Counted from the first letter of the stretch, positions 1-8,038 are shown. The stretch is 64,000 nt of DNA from SIG452 sp045638525 (GCA_045638525.1 JAZUBQ010000001.1:62001-126000), one strand, 5' to 3'. Numbers and translations: made by a program. The notes: generated by a model not told the origin, from the letters alone.

Positions 1-95
1 ATTTTGGCAATCACACCGTCTGTAATCAGAATATCCTGATGTTCGGTAACAGATTCGGTGGTAACAACACTAAGATTTTTCAGTAAAATGGTCAT
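1..95 (-). CDS. pyrC: Dihydroorotase, N-terminal fragment cut by window edge
   Basis: Only the first 31 codons are inside the window; the gene continues beyond position 1. The translation starts MTILLKNLSVVTTE and continues with a DILITDGVIAKI-type stretch, which is the typical N-terminal beta-sandwich of dihydroorotase and related amidohydrolases. The metal-binding residues are outside the window. The ATG at 93-95 is preceded by a GAGGAGA ribosome site. It lies 21 bases downstream of pyrB on the same strand, the usual order for these two pyrimidine-pathway genes, so co-transcription from the pyrB promoter is likely. Dihydroorotase would close carbamoyl-aspartate to dihydroorotate. Identity rests on this short stretch plus the neighbour. 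Confidence 0.8.
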   Translation of the reverse strand, partial: MTILLKNLSVVTTESVTEHQDILITDGVIAK

Positions 96-116
96 AGATT
101 CGTCTCCTCTCTTTTA

Positions 117-1034
117 TTATGCACGGTTGATGAAGGTGTCAAGCACAGCCATACGAACTGCCACCCCGTTGGTTACCTGTTCATCAATCACAGATTTTTC
201 AGGCGAATACAACAGAGATTGCAATTCCAGTCCACGGTTTACCGGACCGGGATGCATAATCAAAGCACCTTCTTTTGCCAGTTTCATTCTTTCTTCATTT
301 ACGCCGAAATATTTGGCATATTCATATCCGGAGGGGAAGAAGCAGTTTTTCTGACGCTCCAACTGCAGTCTTAAAGGCATCACCACGTCGGCATCACGGA
401 TTGCCTTGTCCACATCGGTATACATTTTCACGCCTAAGCTTTCCAAATCATTGGGAAGCAAGGTTCTGGGGCCTGCCATAACCACTTCGGCACCTAATTT
501 CAACAACCCGTAGGTGTCACTTCTTGCCACACGGCTGTGATAAATGTCACCGATGATGGCAACTTTTTTGCCCTCCACGGTACCCATTTTTTCATACATA
601 GTGAAGAAATCAAGCAAAGCCTGGGTGGGATGCTCATTCATACCATCTCCTGCGTTGATAACCGAAGCACTCACATTTTGTGCAACCAGATGCGGTGCTC
701 CTGCGTTTTCGTGACGGATGATGAAACAATCATTGCCCATGGCATTTAAAGTTCGGGTAGTGTCGATTAAGGTTTCCCCTTTTTTCACAGAACTGGAAGA
801 CACCGCCATATTGGAAGCAATGGCTCCCAGATATTTGGAGGCAAGTTCAAATGAAGTTCGGGTTCGGGTGCTGTTTTCGTAAAATAAAGTCATCACAGAT
901 TTTCCTGCTAAATTGGTGGCTTTTTTACAATCGGAGAAAATGATTTTTTTCATTTCCTTCGCTTTGTTCAAAATAAATTGAATTTGGTCAGCATCTAAAT
1001 TTTTGATGCCCAGTAAGTCTTTTTCAAATTTCAT
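117..1034 (-). CDS. pyrB: Aspartate carbamoyltransferase catalytic subunit
   Basis: 305 aa, the normal length for the catalytic chain. It joins carbamoyl phosphate and aspartate, the committed step of pyrimidine synthesis, in the cytosol. Visible hallmarks are the carbamoyl-phosphate site STRTRTSFE near residues 55-63, the HPTQALLD motif near 135-142, and the PLRLQLERQ and MHPGPVNRG stretches in the aspartate-binding half. No regulatory PyrI is seen next to it. An A-rich leader of about 70 bases separates the start from a well-formed promoter at 1102-1130; I found no PyrR-binding consensus or attenuator hairpin in that leader. The ribosome site AAGGAG lies about 15 bases before the ATG, a little far. 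Confidence 0.95.
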   Translation of the reverse strand: MKFEKDLLGIKNLDADQIQFILNKAKEMKKIIFSDCKKATNLAGKSVMTLFYENSTRTRTSFELASKYLGAIASNMAVSSSSVKKGETLIDTTRTLNAMGNDCFIIRHENAGAPHLVAQNVSASVINAGDGMNEHPTQALLDFFTMYEKMGTVEGKKVAIIGDIYHSRVARSDTYGLLKLGAEVVMAGPRTLLPNDLESLGVKMYTDVDKAIRDADVVMPLRLQLERQKNCFFPSGYEYAKYFGVNEERMKLAKEGALIMHPGPVNRGLELQSLLYSPEKSVIDEQVTNGVAVRMAVLDTFINRA

Positions 1035-1101
1035 AATCCCTATGTTCGACTCCTTCCCGTTATCGGTTTATCGATAAAAATATACAAACTTATACTTATA
1101 T

Positions 1102-1130
1102 AGTATAGCACATTGTTTTTTGTTTGTCTA
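1102..1130 (-). promoter_or_regulatory. Promoter of pyrBC
   Basis: On the minus strand TAGACA (1125-1130), a 17-base spacer and TATACT (1102-1107) form a sigma-A type promoter reading into pyrB. It sits back to back with the dgt promoter in the 221-base divergent gap. Confidence 0.7.
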
Positions 1131-1193
1131 TAGTTTTGCCCCATTTTTTTCGTGTTTTTTATTGGTTTTTCCCCATCTTTTCCCCGTTTCAAA

Positions 1194-1222
1194 TTGACAA
1201 ATGTTTTTGGGTATGTTAAAAT
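1194..1222 (+). promoter_or_regulatory. Promoter of the dgt-proC operon
   Basis: Perfect -35 TTGACA (1194-1199), 17-base spacer, -10 TAAAAT (1217-1222), followed by an AAAGG ribosome site and the ATG at 1256. Confidence 0.75.
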
Positions 1223-1255
1223 GGAAGAATCCTTGGAATACGAAAGGAATTTCTT

Positions 1256-2443
1256 ATGAATATCTACCATTCCCTGTCACCCGAACTGCAGGAGAAAATC
1301 CGTGAAGATTTTTCGGGAAGCTATATTCTGGAAGACACTGCCATCCGCAGAGATAGAAATCACGATCAGGCATCTCTCTGGAGAAGCTGTTATCTTCGTG
1401 ATGTTGAAAAAATTATGCATTCCCCATATTTCAACCGCTATACCGACAAAACGCAGGTATTTGCTTTTTATAAAAATGACGACATCACCCGTCGCGCCTT
1501 TCACGTGCAGTTGGTGTCAAGAATCGCCCGAAACATCGGCAGAATGTTACATTTAAACCTGGATTTGATCGAAGCCATCGCTTTGGGGCACGACATCGGT
1601 CACACCCCTTTTGGACATGCAGGAGAACGGTTTTTAAACGAACTTTCTTTAGAACATTCGGGCAGATATTTTCACCACAATGTGCACAGCGTGCGGGTTC
1701 TGGACGGTATTTTCCGTCACAATATTTCCATGCAAACCTTAGACGGCATCCTTTGCCACAACGGAGAAAGCGAGCAAAAAGAATACCGAATTGCACCTCT
1801 GTCCGGTTTTTCAGAGTTTGATAAAAAGGTGGAACAGTGTTACCACAGTGCAGATGCTGTGAAAAAACTTGTTCCCTCCACTTTAGAAGGATGCGTAGTG
1901 AAAATTTGCGACCTGATCGCTTACTTGGGCAAAGACCGCCAGGATGCTTTGAAAACCGAAACACTTTCCTCCGAGGAGTTGTTTTCCGACACTTCGCTGG
2001 GCAAATATAACGCAGTTATTATCAACAATTTATGTGTGAATATCATTGAAAAAAGCTATGGAAAAGATTGCATTTTAATGGAGCCCGAATATTTCCAGGC
2101 ACTTTCTAAAATCAAAGAAGAAAACTACCGTTTGATTTACGGAAGTCCACGCATCAAATCCATCGAAAAAGAGCTTTCTCCCATGTTTGCCAGACTCTAT
2201 CAGAAATTGCGGGATGACCTGGTGCAAAACCGCTTGGAATCCCCCATTTTCCGCCATCATCTGGACTTTGTGGCCGAACACGGAAAACACTATCGTCATA
2301 ACAATTATCGGGAAGAAACCTCTGTGGATCAAGTGGTGATTGACTATATGGCAAGTATGACAGACGATTATTTTATCGAGCTTTTTGAACACTTGTTCCC
2401 CAATCAGAAATCTCCCCTTACCTATACCCCTTACTTTAACTGA
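1256..2443 (+). CDS. dgt: dGTP triphosphohydrolase-like HD-domain protein
   Basis: 395 aa HD-superfamily phosphohydrolase. The N-terminal RRDRNHDQASLWRS-type segment and the first metal His (H83 in RAFHVQLVSRIAR) precede the diagnostic GHDIGHTPFGHAGE stretch with H112-D113. This pattern is that of the dGTPase family, which hydrolyses deoxynucleoside triphosphates to the nucleoside plus triphosphate and trims dNTP pools. The substrate cannot be read from sequence; clostridial members are annotated simply as dNTPase or deoxyguanosinetriphosphate triphosphohydrolase-like. It has its own promoter (1194-1222) and is followed after 16 bases by proC and then a DUF6062 gene, so the three probably form one transcript. 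Confidence 0.85.
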   Translation: MNIYHSLSPELQEKIREDFSGSYILEDTAIRRDRNHDQASLWRSCYLRDVEKIMHSPYFNRYTDKTQVFAFYKNDDITRRAFHVQLVSRIARNIGRMLHLNLDLIEAIALGHDIGHTPFGHAGERFLNELSLEHSGRYFHHNVHSVRVLDGIFRHNISMQTLDGILCHNGESEQKEYRIAPLSGFSEFDKKVEQCYHSADAVKKLVPSTLEGCVVKICDLIAYLGKDRQDALKTETLSSEELFSDTSLGKYNAVIINNLCVNIIEKSYGKDCILMEPEYFQALSKIKEENYRLIYGSPRIKSIEKELSPMFARLYQKLRDDLVQNRLESPIFRHHLDFVAEHGKHYRHNNYREETSVDQVVIDYMASMTDDYFIELFEHLFPNQKSPLTYTPYFN

Positions 2444-2459
2444 GAAAGGATGATAAAAA

Positions 2460-3251
2460 ATGAAAATCGGATTTATCGGCACAGGCAATATGGGCGGTGC
2501 GATGATTGACGGCATTTTGGCATCAAACATTGTGAAGCCCTGCGACGTTTCTGTCAGTGATATCTCAGAAACACAGCTTCAGAAATACAAAGAAAAAGGA
2601 ATCAATACCGCTACCGATAATCGGATAACGGTTCAAAATTCCGACTATGTTTTTTTAACGGTAAAGCCTCAGTTTTACGAAGCAGTTCTTTCGGATTTAA
2701 AAGAATTTTCCGATAAAATTTATATCACTGTGGCACCGGGAATCACCACAGATTTCATCAGAAATATGCTGTCTGACAGCACAAAAGTGGTACGCACAAT
2801 GCCAAACACGCCCGCTTTGGTGGGAGAAGGTGTGACTGCAGTTTGCCGTGGTGCAAACTTAAGTGATGAAGAATATGAAACAGTTAAAAAACTGCTTTCG
2901 GCATTCTCGGAAATTCACGAACTGCCGGAAGATAAAATGGATGCCATTATTTCGGTTTCCGGTTCTTCTCCTGCCTATGTCTATATGTTGATAGATGCGA
3001 TGGCAAAATCGGGAGAGAACCAGGGAATCCCCTACGAAACCGCACTTCGTATGGCAGGAAAAACAGTGCTTGGCGCCGCAAAACTGTTGCTTTCTTCCAC
3101 CGAAGATGCAGATATTTTAATTGACAAAGTCTGTTCCAAAGGCGGCACCACCATCGAAGCAGTGAACCACTTGAAAGAACACGATTTTTATCAACTGATT
3201 GATGATGCCATGGGAGAATGTACCCGTCGTGCATTGGAGCTTAAAAAATAA
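2460..3251 (+). CDS. proC: Pyrroline-5-carboxylate reductase
   Basis: 263 aa, standard size. It reduces pyrroline-5-carboxylate to proline with NAD(P)H, the last step of proline synthesis. The N-terminal Rossmann motif GFIGTGNMGGAM (residues 4-15) binds the cofactor; the VRTMPNTPALVGEG stretch and the C-terminal SGSSPAYVYMLIDAM and SKGGTTIEA segments are diagnostic of ProC. A GAAAGGA ribosome site precedes the ATG. It sits between dgt and the DUF6062 gene in a tight run; proA and proB are not nearby. Confidence 0.95.
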   Translation: MKIGFIGTGNMGGAMIDGILASNIVKPCDVSVSDISETQLQKYKEKGINTATDNRITVQNSDYVFLTVKPQFYEAVLSDLKEFSDKIYITVAPGITTDFIRNMLSDSTKVVRTMPNTPALVGEGVTAVCRGANLSDEEYETVKKLLSAFSEIHELPEDKMDAIISVSGSSPAYVYMLIDAMAKSGENQGIPYETALRMAGKTVLGAAKLLLSSTEDADILIDKVCSKGGTTIEAVNHLKEHDFYQLIDDAMGECTRRALELKK

Positions 3252-3268
3252 GAAAGGAAGGCAACGTT

Positions 3269-3922
3269 TTGGACAGCAAAGAGATTATATACGAAGAACT
3301 GATGAACCGTATGAAAAAAGGCGTCTGCCCCATTTGCGATTTTGTGGAATTTCGCTTGGCAGAAGCCTTGGAACGGTTTTTATACGAAGGAATCAACACA
3401 CCGCACACCCGTGCAAAAATTGAGTGGACCAACGGATTCTGTAACCATCACGCACACCGTCTGTTGCAGCTGGGGGATCCTCTGTCCCACGCAATTTTAT
3501 ACCATGATTTTATGAACAATGTGATGAAAGATGTTCCCGACAAACGTTCCAAAACAGACCGCAGCGCTCACAAGGAATGTTTTTTCTGCAACATTCAGAA
3601 ATCCAATGAAGATGACTACACGAAAGCGTTTTTGGAATTCTATAAAAACGAAGAATTTTCCAAACAATATGAAAAAGAAGATGCCATTCTTTGTGTCCCG
3701 CATCTGGTAGCAATCCGGAAAATTCGATTCGGTGACAAAAAGATGGTTGCCCGCATCGTGGAAGCCACTATGGAAAAATACAAAAAATTAAACGGGCATC
3801 TTTCCGAAATCAAACGAAAAAGTGACTATCGAAATACCCACGAAGTCTGGACTGACGAAGAAAAAGAAGCGTGGAAAAAAGCAGTTTTTACTTTTAATTC
3901 CTATCCGGGTATCCGTCCTTGA
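3269..3922 (+). CDS. DUF6062 family protein, cysteine/histidine-rich
   Basis: 217 aa cytosolic protein of unknown function that resembles the clostridial DUF6062 family. It starts with TTG, 8 bases after a GGAAGG ribosome site. Two similar cysteine motifs are visible: CPICDFVEFR early (about residue 18) with a downstream GFCNHHAHRL, and CFFCN near residue 108 with a later CVPHL. The repeated CxxC ... C(x)nH layout suggests two metal-binding half-sites. No signal peptide or membrane segment. Last gene of the dgt-proC run; a hairpin follows at 3935. Function is not known and should not be inferred from the neighbours. Confidence 0.7.
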   Translation: MDSKEIIYEELMNRMKKGVCPICDFVEFRLAEALERFLYEGINTPHTRAKIEWTNGFCNHHAHRLLQLGDPLSHAILYHDFMNNVMKDVPDKRSKTDRSAHKECFFCNIQKSNEDDYTKAFLEFYKNEEFSKQYEKEDAILCVPHLVAIRKIRFGDKKMVARIVEATMEKYKKLNGHLSEIKRKSDYRNTHEVWTDEEKEAWKKAVFTFNSYPGIRP

Positions 3923-3934
3923 TGCCCAAAAATC

Positions 3935-3963
3935 AACTGTCCATAGCATACGGACAGTTTTAG
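3935..3963 (+). terminator. Probable terminator after DUF6062 gene
   Basis: 8-bp stem AACTGTCC/GGACAGTT around a 9-base loop, ending in TTTTAG. The U-run is short, so efficiency is uncertain. Confidence 0.45.
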
Positions 3964-4088
3964 TGAAATTCCCAAGTTATTTCTGTATATTTTGATATAA
4001 TTTCTTCATTTTTTTGTACAATAAGAACAATTTTATTTTCAAATTGTCCGTCATTTCGACGAAAATTAACCAAAACAGAGAAAAAATA

Positions 4089-4117
4089 TTTACAAACAAT
4101 CAAAACAGTTGTATAAT
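4089..4117 (+). promoter_or_regulatory. Promoter of spoVG
   Basis: TTTACA (4089-4094), 17 bases, TATAAT (4112-4117). Transcription should begin near 4124, which rules out any start codon upstream of that point for the gene that follows. Confidence 0.75.
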
Positions 4118-4204
4118 AAGGTTGTTAAAAATGAAGAAGGGGTAATGTTGGCAGGTGTTGTACCATGTTGCCAATATCTGCTTGCATTGCAAACGGTGAA
4201 ACTT

Positions 4205-4483
4205 ATGCAAGTCACAGACATTCGAGTTCGCAAAGTGAACTCTGTCGGCAAGATGAAAGCAGTTGTTTCCGTTACCTTTGATGAGTGCTTTGTTGTTCAT
4301 GACATCAAAGTAATCGAGGGAAAGGAACGCTTGTTCATCGCTATGCCTTCCAGAAAAACAGCGGAAGGTGAATTTAAAGACGTCGCTCATCCGATTAACC
4401 CTGAATTGCGGGATGAATTGCAAAACTTAATTTTGGCAAAGTATGAAGAAGCTTTGCTTGAGACATCAATAGACGAAGCATAA
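4205..4483 (+). CDS. spoVG: SpoVG, septation/RNA-binding regulator
   Basis: 92 aa from the ATG at 4205 (MQVTDIRVRKVN), which matches the N-terminus of known SpoVG proteins; the family motifs FVVHDIKVIEG, FIAMPSRKT and EFKDVAHPINPE follow in order. SpoVG is a small nucleic-acid-binding protein first found in asymmetric septation and now known as a broad regulator in Firmicutes. The reading frame stays open upstream; an ATG at 4145 with an AAGGGG site would add 20 residues, and an ATG at 4109 lies before the predicted transcription start and cannot be used. The order spoVG-glmU-prs is the classical one of Bacillus and relatives. A strong terminator follows at 4496. Confidence 0.92.
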   Translation: MQVTDIRVRKVNSVGKMKAVVSVTFDECFVVHDIKVIEGKERLFIAMPSRKTAEGEFKDVAHPINPELRDELQNLILAKYEEALLETSIDEA

Positions 4484-4495
4484 TTTATATGATAG

Positions 4496-4530
4496 AAAGT
4501 GGATAATAAAAAAATTATCCACTTTTTTCA
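4496..4530 (+). terminator. Rho-independent terminator after spoVG
   Basis: 12-bp stem AAAGTGGATAAT/ATTATCCACTTT with an A-rich loop, followed by a T-run. Confidence 0.85.
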
Positions 4531-4549
4531 TTTTTCTTCAGAAAATCCC

Positions 4550-4578
4550 TTGAATTTTATCGAGAAAAGTTGTATACT
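4550..4578 (+). promoter_or_regulatory. Promoter of glmU(C)-prs
   Basis: TTGAAT (4550-4555), 17 bases, TATACT (4573-4578). The predicted leader of about 115 bases before the ATG at 4700 is structured (see next entry). Confidence 0.7.
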
Positions 4579-4598
4579 AATAATGTGTGTACAAAAAT

Positions 4599-4677
4599 AA
4601 CGGTTTTTTTGATAGATACAACATACCAAAAACCTTCTCTTCTGTGCGAAAACCGTTTCAAAAAAAGCGTTTACGCT
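4599..4677 (+). other. Structured 5' leader of glmU(C)
   Basis: A 9-bp inverted repeat AACGGTTTT (4599-4607) / AAAACCGTT (4649-4657) brackets 41 bases and is followed by a small hairpin AGCG-TTTA-CGCT (4666-4677), just before the GGGAGG ribosome site. It does not match a riboswitch class I recognise (glmS ribozyme motifs are absent). Confidence 0.4.
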
Positions 4678-4699
4678 CAGAAATTCGGGAGGTTTTCAA

Positions 4700-5386
4700 A
4701 TGAAATTTACAAGCTATGAACAACGAATCCAAATCAATCGCCGTTTGGCAGATGCTGGTGTTGTGTTTTATGATTTTGCCACCGGCTATATTGATGAAAC
4801 TGTCAAGATAGGTGCCGGCACCGTCATTTTTCCCAACACGGTGATCACAGGGAACACCATCATCGGAGCAGATTGCAAAATCGGTCCCAACACGGTGATT
4901 TCGGATTCTTCTATCGGAAACAGCAACGAAATCCGGGCTTCGTATCTTACCAATGCGGTGGTGGAAAATGAAACCAGCATCGGACCATTTGCCTATTTAA
5001 GACCCAATGCACACATCAAAAACAATGCCAAAATCGGAAATTTTGTGGAAGTGAAAAACGCAACCGTCGGCGAAGGAACGAAAGCCGCACATCTGACCTA
5101 TATCGGAGACGCTGATGTGGGTTCCTTTTGTAACTTCGGATGCGGAAGCGTGATTGCAAATTACGATGGCAAACAAAAATATCGTTCCAAAATCGGGAAC
5201 CACGCATTTATCGGATGCAACACCAATCTGGTGTCTCCGGTAACGGTTGGTGACCATGGATATACAGCCGCCGGCAGTACCATCACCCAGGATGTGCCGG
5301 AAGGCGCTCTGGCAATCGCCCGGGCAAAACAAGAAAACAAAAAAGGATGGGGAAAAACCAAGGGCAAGAAGGAACCTGAGGTTTGA
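4700..5386 (+). CDS. glmU: GlmU-type glucosamine-1-phosphate acetyltransferase (C-terminal half only)
   Basis: 228 aa; full GlmU is about 455 aa. What remains is the linker helix (EQRIQINRRLADAGV, residues 7-21) and the left-handed beta-helix acetyltransferase domain with its hexapeptide repeats. The acetyltransferase residues are in place: R101 in YLRPNAH, K119 in VEVKNA, and the catalytic His H131 in AAHLTYIGDADVG; the CNFGCGSVIANYDGKQK stretch is also present. The N-terminal uridylyltransferase (GTR/KP motifs) is absent, and the upstream DNA is promoter and leader, not a broken remnant. The protein should therefore make GlcNAc-1-P from GlcN-1-P and acetyl-CoA; the UTP step must be done by another protein, not in this window. 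The gene sits between spoVG and prs exactly where full-length glmU sits in Bacillus. Confidence 0.88.
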   Translation: MKFTSYEQRIQINRRLADAGVVFYDFATGYIDETVKIGAGTVIFPNTVITGNTIIGADCKIGPNTVISDSSIGNSNEIRASYLTNAVVENETSIGPFAYLRPNAHIKNNAKIGNFVEVKNATVGEGTKAAHLTYIGDADVGSFCNFGCGSVIANYDGKQKYRSKIGNHAFIGCNTNLVSPVTVGDHGYTAAGSTITQDVPEGALAIARAKQENKKGWGKTKGKKEPEV

Positions 5387-5406
5387 AAGAAAGGGGTATT
5401 TGAACA

Positions 5407-6357
5407 ATGATTACACACGGGAAAGACATCAAAATCTTCACAGCCAATTCCAACCCAAAATTAGCAGCAGACATCGCATCAAACTTGGGATTATCAGTTG
5501 GTCAGTCAGCAGTAAAACATTTCTCTGACGGCGAAATTTCTGTTAATATTTTTGAAACTGTCAGAGGTTCTGACGTATTCGTGGTGCAGTCCACCTGCAA
5601 TCCCGTAAACGACAACCTGATGGAACTTTTGATTATGATTGATGCATTCAAACGTGCTTCTGCAGGACGAATCACTGCAGTTATTCCCTATTTCGGATAT
5701 GCACGTCAGGACAGAAAAGCAAAAGCCAGAGACCCGATTTCTGCAAAACTGGTTGCTGATTTAATCACTGCTGCAGGTGCAGACAGAGTTCTGACTATGG
5801 ACTTGCACGCATCACAGATTCAGGGCTTCTTTAATATTCCCGTGGACCACTTACTCGGCTCCGCAATTTTATGCCCCTATTTTGCAGAGCATATCAACAC
5901 CGAAGACACCGTTATGGTTTCTCCCGACTTGGGAAGCGTTACCCGTGCAAGATACTATGCGGAACGTCTGGACATTCCCATGGCGATTATTGACAAACGC
6001 CGTCCCAAAGCGAATGTATCGGAAGTTATGAACATTATCGGTGAAGTAAAAGACAAAAACGTTATTATGATTGACGATATGATTGATACCGCCGGCACCA
6101 TCGTGCATGCGGCAATGGCTTTAAAAGAACGTGGCGCAAAGAAAATCACCGTAGGTTGCTCTCACGCTGTATTCTCCGGCCCCGCAATCGAAAGAATCAA
6201 AGAATCTCCCATTGACGAAATGGTTGTGTTAGACACCATTCCCTTGACTCCCGAAAAAATGCTGGACAAAATCACCGTTCTTTCTTCTGCCAATGTATTT
6301 GCAGAAGCCATCGACAGAATCTACGAAGATTTGTCTGTGAGCACCTTGTTTGTCTAA
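5407..6357 (+). CDS. prs: Ribose-phosphate pyrophosphokinase
   Basis: 316 aa, normal length. It makes PRPP from ribose-5-phosphate and ATP, feeding purine, pyrimidine, His and Trp synthesis. Diagnostic pieces: FSDGEISVNI (substrate site), the flexible-loop YARQDRKAKARDPISAK near residues 98-114, the Mg-binding MDLHASQIQGFF, and the PRPP-binding loop VIMIDDMIDTAGT near 217-229. The ATG follows an AAAGGGG ribosome site, 20 bases after glmU(C); the two genes very likely share a transcript. Confidence 0.97.
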   Translation: MITHGKDIKIFTANSNPKLAADIASNLGLSVGQSAVKHFSDGEISVNIFETVRGSDVFVVQSTCNPVNDNLMELLIMIDAFKRASAGRITAVIPYFGYARQDRKAKARDPISAKLVADLITAAGADRVLTMDLHASQIQGFFNIPVDHLLGSAILCPYFAEHINTEDTVMVSPDLGSVTRARYYAERLDIPMAIIDKRRPKANVSEVMNIIGEVKDKNVIMIDDMIDTAGTIVHAAMALKERGAKKITVGCSHAVFSGPAIERIKESPIDEMVVLDTIPLTPEKMLDKITVLSSANVFAEAIDRIYEDLSVSTLFV

Positions 6358-6377
6358 GTTTTTTAACCAAAAAACTA

Positions 6378-6406
6378 TTGACATTTTCTCAGATATCATA
6401 TAAGAT
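6378..6406 (+). promoter_or_regulatory. Promoter of plsX-acpP
   Basis: Perfect TTGACA (6378-6383), 17 bases, TAAGAT (6401-6406). Confidence 0.65.
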
Positions 6407-6439
6407 ATAACATACTTTTATTACATATGGGAGGCTCTT

Positions 6440-7432
6440 ATGAAAGTTGTGGTTGACGGTTTCGGCGGAGATTACGCACCGAAAGAAGTAATTTTCGGGT
6501 GTCAGATGGCGCTGGAAGCCCGCGCAGATTTAGAGCTGATTGTTACCGGCGATGAAGCTCTGTTACGGAAGCTGTTAAACGAAGAGGGACACAAAATTTC
6601 CGAACGGTTGCAGTTTGTGAATACAACTGAAATTGTGGAAAATGAAGATGATCCCATTTCTGCCATCCGTAGAAAAAAAGATTCTTCTTTGGTGGTGGGA
6701 CTTCGGCTGGTGAGCGAACAGGCAGGCGATGCTTTTGTCAGCGCCGGAAATACCGGTGCAGTCTTAACCGGAGCAACCCTCATTATCAAACGAATCCAGG
6801 GAATCAAACGTGCGGCACTCTGTCCCACCCTTCCCACCAAAAAAGGAAAGGCTGTCATCATTGACGTTGGTGCAAATGCAGAATGTAAGCCGGAATTTTT
6901 CCCTCAGTTTGCGATGATGGGTTCAGTCTATGCCAAAGAAATTTTAGGAATCAAAAATCCAAGAGCAGGGCTTATCAACATCGGTGTGGAACATCACAAA
7001 GGGACTTCCACCGTAGTGGAAGCTCACGCCTTATTAAAAGAATCCAAAGACATTACCTTTGTTGGCAATGTGGAAGCCCGTGATATCTTAAACGGCGATG
7101 CCGAAGTTTTGGTATCTGACGGATGGACAGGAAATATTGCACTAAAAACCATAGAAGGCACAGCAAGCACTCTGTTTTATTTCTTAAAACAGGTATTTTA
7201 CAAAAACACCATCACAAAACTTGCGGCTGCCATTTTAAAGCCGGGACTCTCCACCATTAAAAAAATGTTGGATGCCAAAGAAGTGGGCGGCGCTCCCCTT
7301 TTAGGCCTCAATGCTCCCGTTGTGAAAGCACACGGCAATTCTGACCGTGTCGCCTTTAAAAACGCCATCTTATTTGCAGCCAAACTGGCAGATAAAGACC
7401 TTTGCGGCAACATCCGCAAACATCTTTCTTAA
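6440..7432 (+). CDS. plsX: Phosphate acyltransferase PlsX
   Basis: 330 aa. It converts acyl-ACP to acyl-phosphate, the donor for glycerol-3-phosphate acylation in phospholipid synthesis; a peripheral membrane-associated enzyme. The N-terminal VVVDGFGGDYAP motif, FVSAGNTGAVLTGA, VIIDVGANAECKP and the VSDGWTGNIALKTIEG stretch are all PlsX signatures (DGFGGD replaces the commoner DAMGGD). GGGAGG precedes the ATG. acpP follows after 49 bases, a common pairing, since ACP carries the acyl substrate. The fab genes often found next to it are absent here. Confidence 0.95.
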   Translation: MKVVVDGFGGDYAPKEVIFGCQMALEARADLELIVTGDEALLRKLLNEEGHKISERLQFVNTTEIVENEDDPISAIRRKKDSSLVVGLRLVSEQAGDAFVSAGNTGAVLTGATLIIKRIQGIKRAALCPTLPTKKGKAVIIDVGANAECKPEFFPQFAMMGSVYAKEILGIKNPRAGLINIGVEHHKGTSTVVEAHALLKESKDITFVGNVEARDILNGDAEVLVSDGWTGNIALKTIEGTASTLFYFLKQVFYKNTITKLAAAILKPGLSTIKKMLDAKEVGGAPLLGLNAPVVKAHGNSDRVAFKNAILFAAKLADKDLCGNIRKHLS

Positions 7433-7481
7433 TTTTTTGTTATAAAAATAATGATACATATAAAGGAGGTTACAACATAGT

Positions 7482-7706
7482 ATGTTCGATCGGGTAAAAG
7501 ACATTATCGTGGAACAGCTGGGAATTGATGCAGACAAAGTAACTGCAGATTCTACCCTGGTTGACGATTTAGGTGCAGATTCCCTGGATGTAGTGGAACT
7601 CATTATGGCTTTTTCTGATGAATTCGGAATTGATATTCCGGATGATGCAGCTGAAAAAATCAGCACCGTTTCCGATGTGGTTAACTATTTAAAAGAAAAC
7701 GTGTAA
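7482..7706 (+). CDS. acpP: Acyl carrier protein
   Basis: 74 aa acidic four-helix protein with the phosphopantetheine site DSLD (S34 in GADSLDVVEL). It carries growing acyl chains in fatty acid synthesis and supplies PlsX. A strong AAAGGAGG ribosome site lies 12 bases before the ATG. A terminator follows at 7743. Confidence 0.96.
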   Translation: MFDRVKDIIVEQLGIDADKVTADSTLVDDLGADSLDVVELIMAFSDEFGIDIPDDAAEKISTVSDVVNYLKENV

Positions 7707-7742
7707 ACCACAAAAAACGGTGACCTATCATAAAAAGATAAC

Positions 7743-7784
7743 AAAAAGACTGTGTAAAATCTGATTTTTTACACAGTCTTTTTT
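7743..7784 (+). terminator. Rho-independent terminator after acpP
   Basis: Long stem around GACTGTGT/ACACAGTC with flanking A- and T-runs; strong. Confidence 0.9.
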
Positions 7785-8038
7785 GTGGTCTGTTTCTTAA
7801 AGCAAAGCATTTACGGGCGGTTCGTAAACCGCCCCTACAAGCCTTCTCCACAAAACGAGAAGATGCCAAATGCAACGAATTTGACGAATATGGTGTCCAA
7901 TCGCAGAACAGCCTTTCAAATGTTTAGAAAATGCACAATAACGGTTTGTCGGAAACCGTCAACCCCTACAACATCTCACCACATACGACGAATTCTCTGA
8001 AAAAGCGAAAATCCTTTTTAAAAAAACTATCGCAATTT
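7785..8038. repeat. Gap with two related hairpin-plus-CCCCTACA elements
   Basis: No gene is seen. Two hairpins carry the same tail: GGGCGGTT-CGTA-AACCGCCC followed by CCTACAA (7815-7841), and ACGGTTT-GTCGG-AAACCGT followed by CAACCCCTACAAC (7941-7972). Hairpins of the GGGCGGTT/AACCGCCCCTAC type are familiar as dispersed intergenic repeats in many bacterial genomes; whether these two are copies of one family must be tested genome-wide. Confidence 0.5.

Noticed and set aside
1035..1101. PyrR-type attenuator in the pyrB leader
   Set aside because: No PyrR-binding consensus or terminator/antiterminator pair was found in the leader; only an A/T-rich leader with a small imperfect repeat.
1040..1270. 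76-residue minus-strand reading frame between pyrB and dgt
   Set aside because: It covers both divergent promoters and the dgt ribosome site and has no recognisable protein character.
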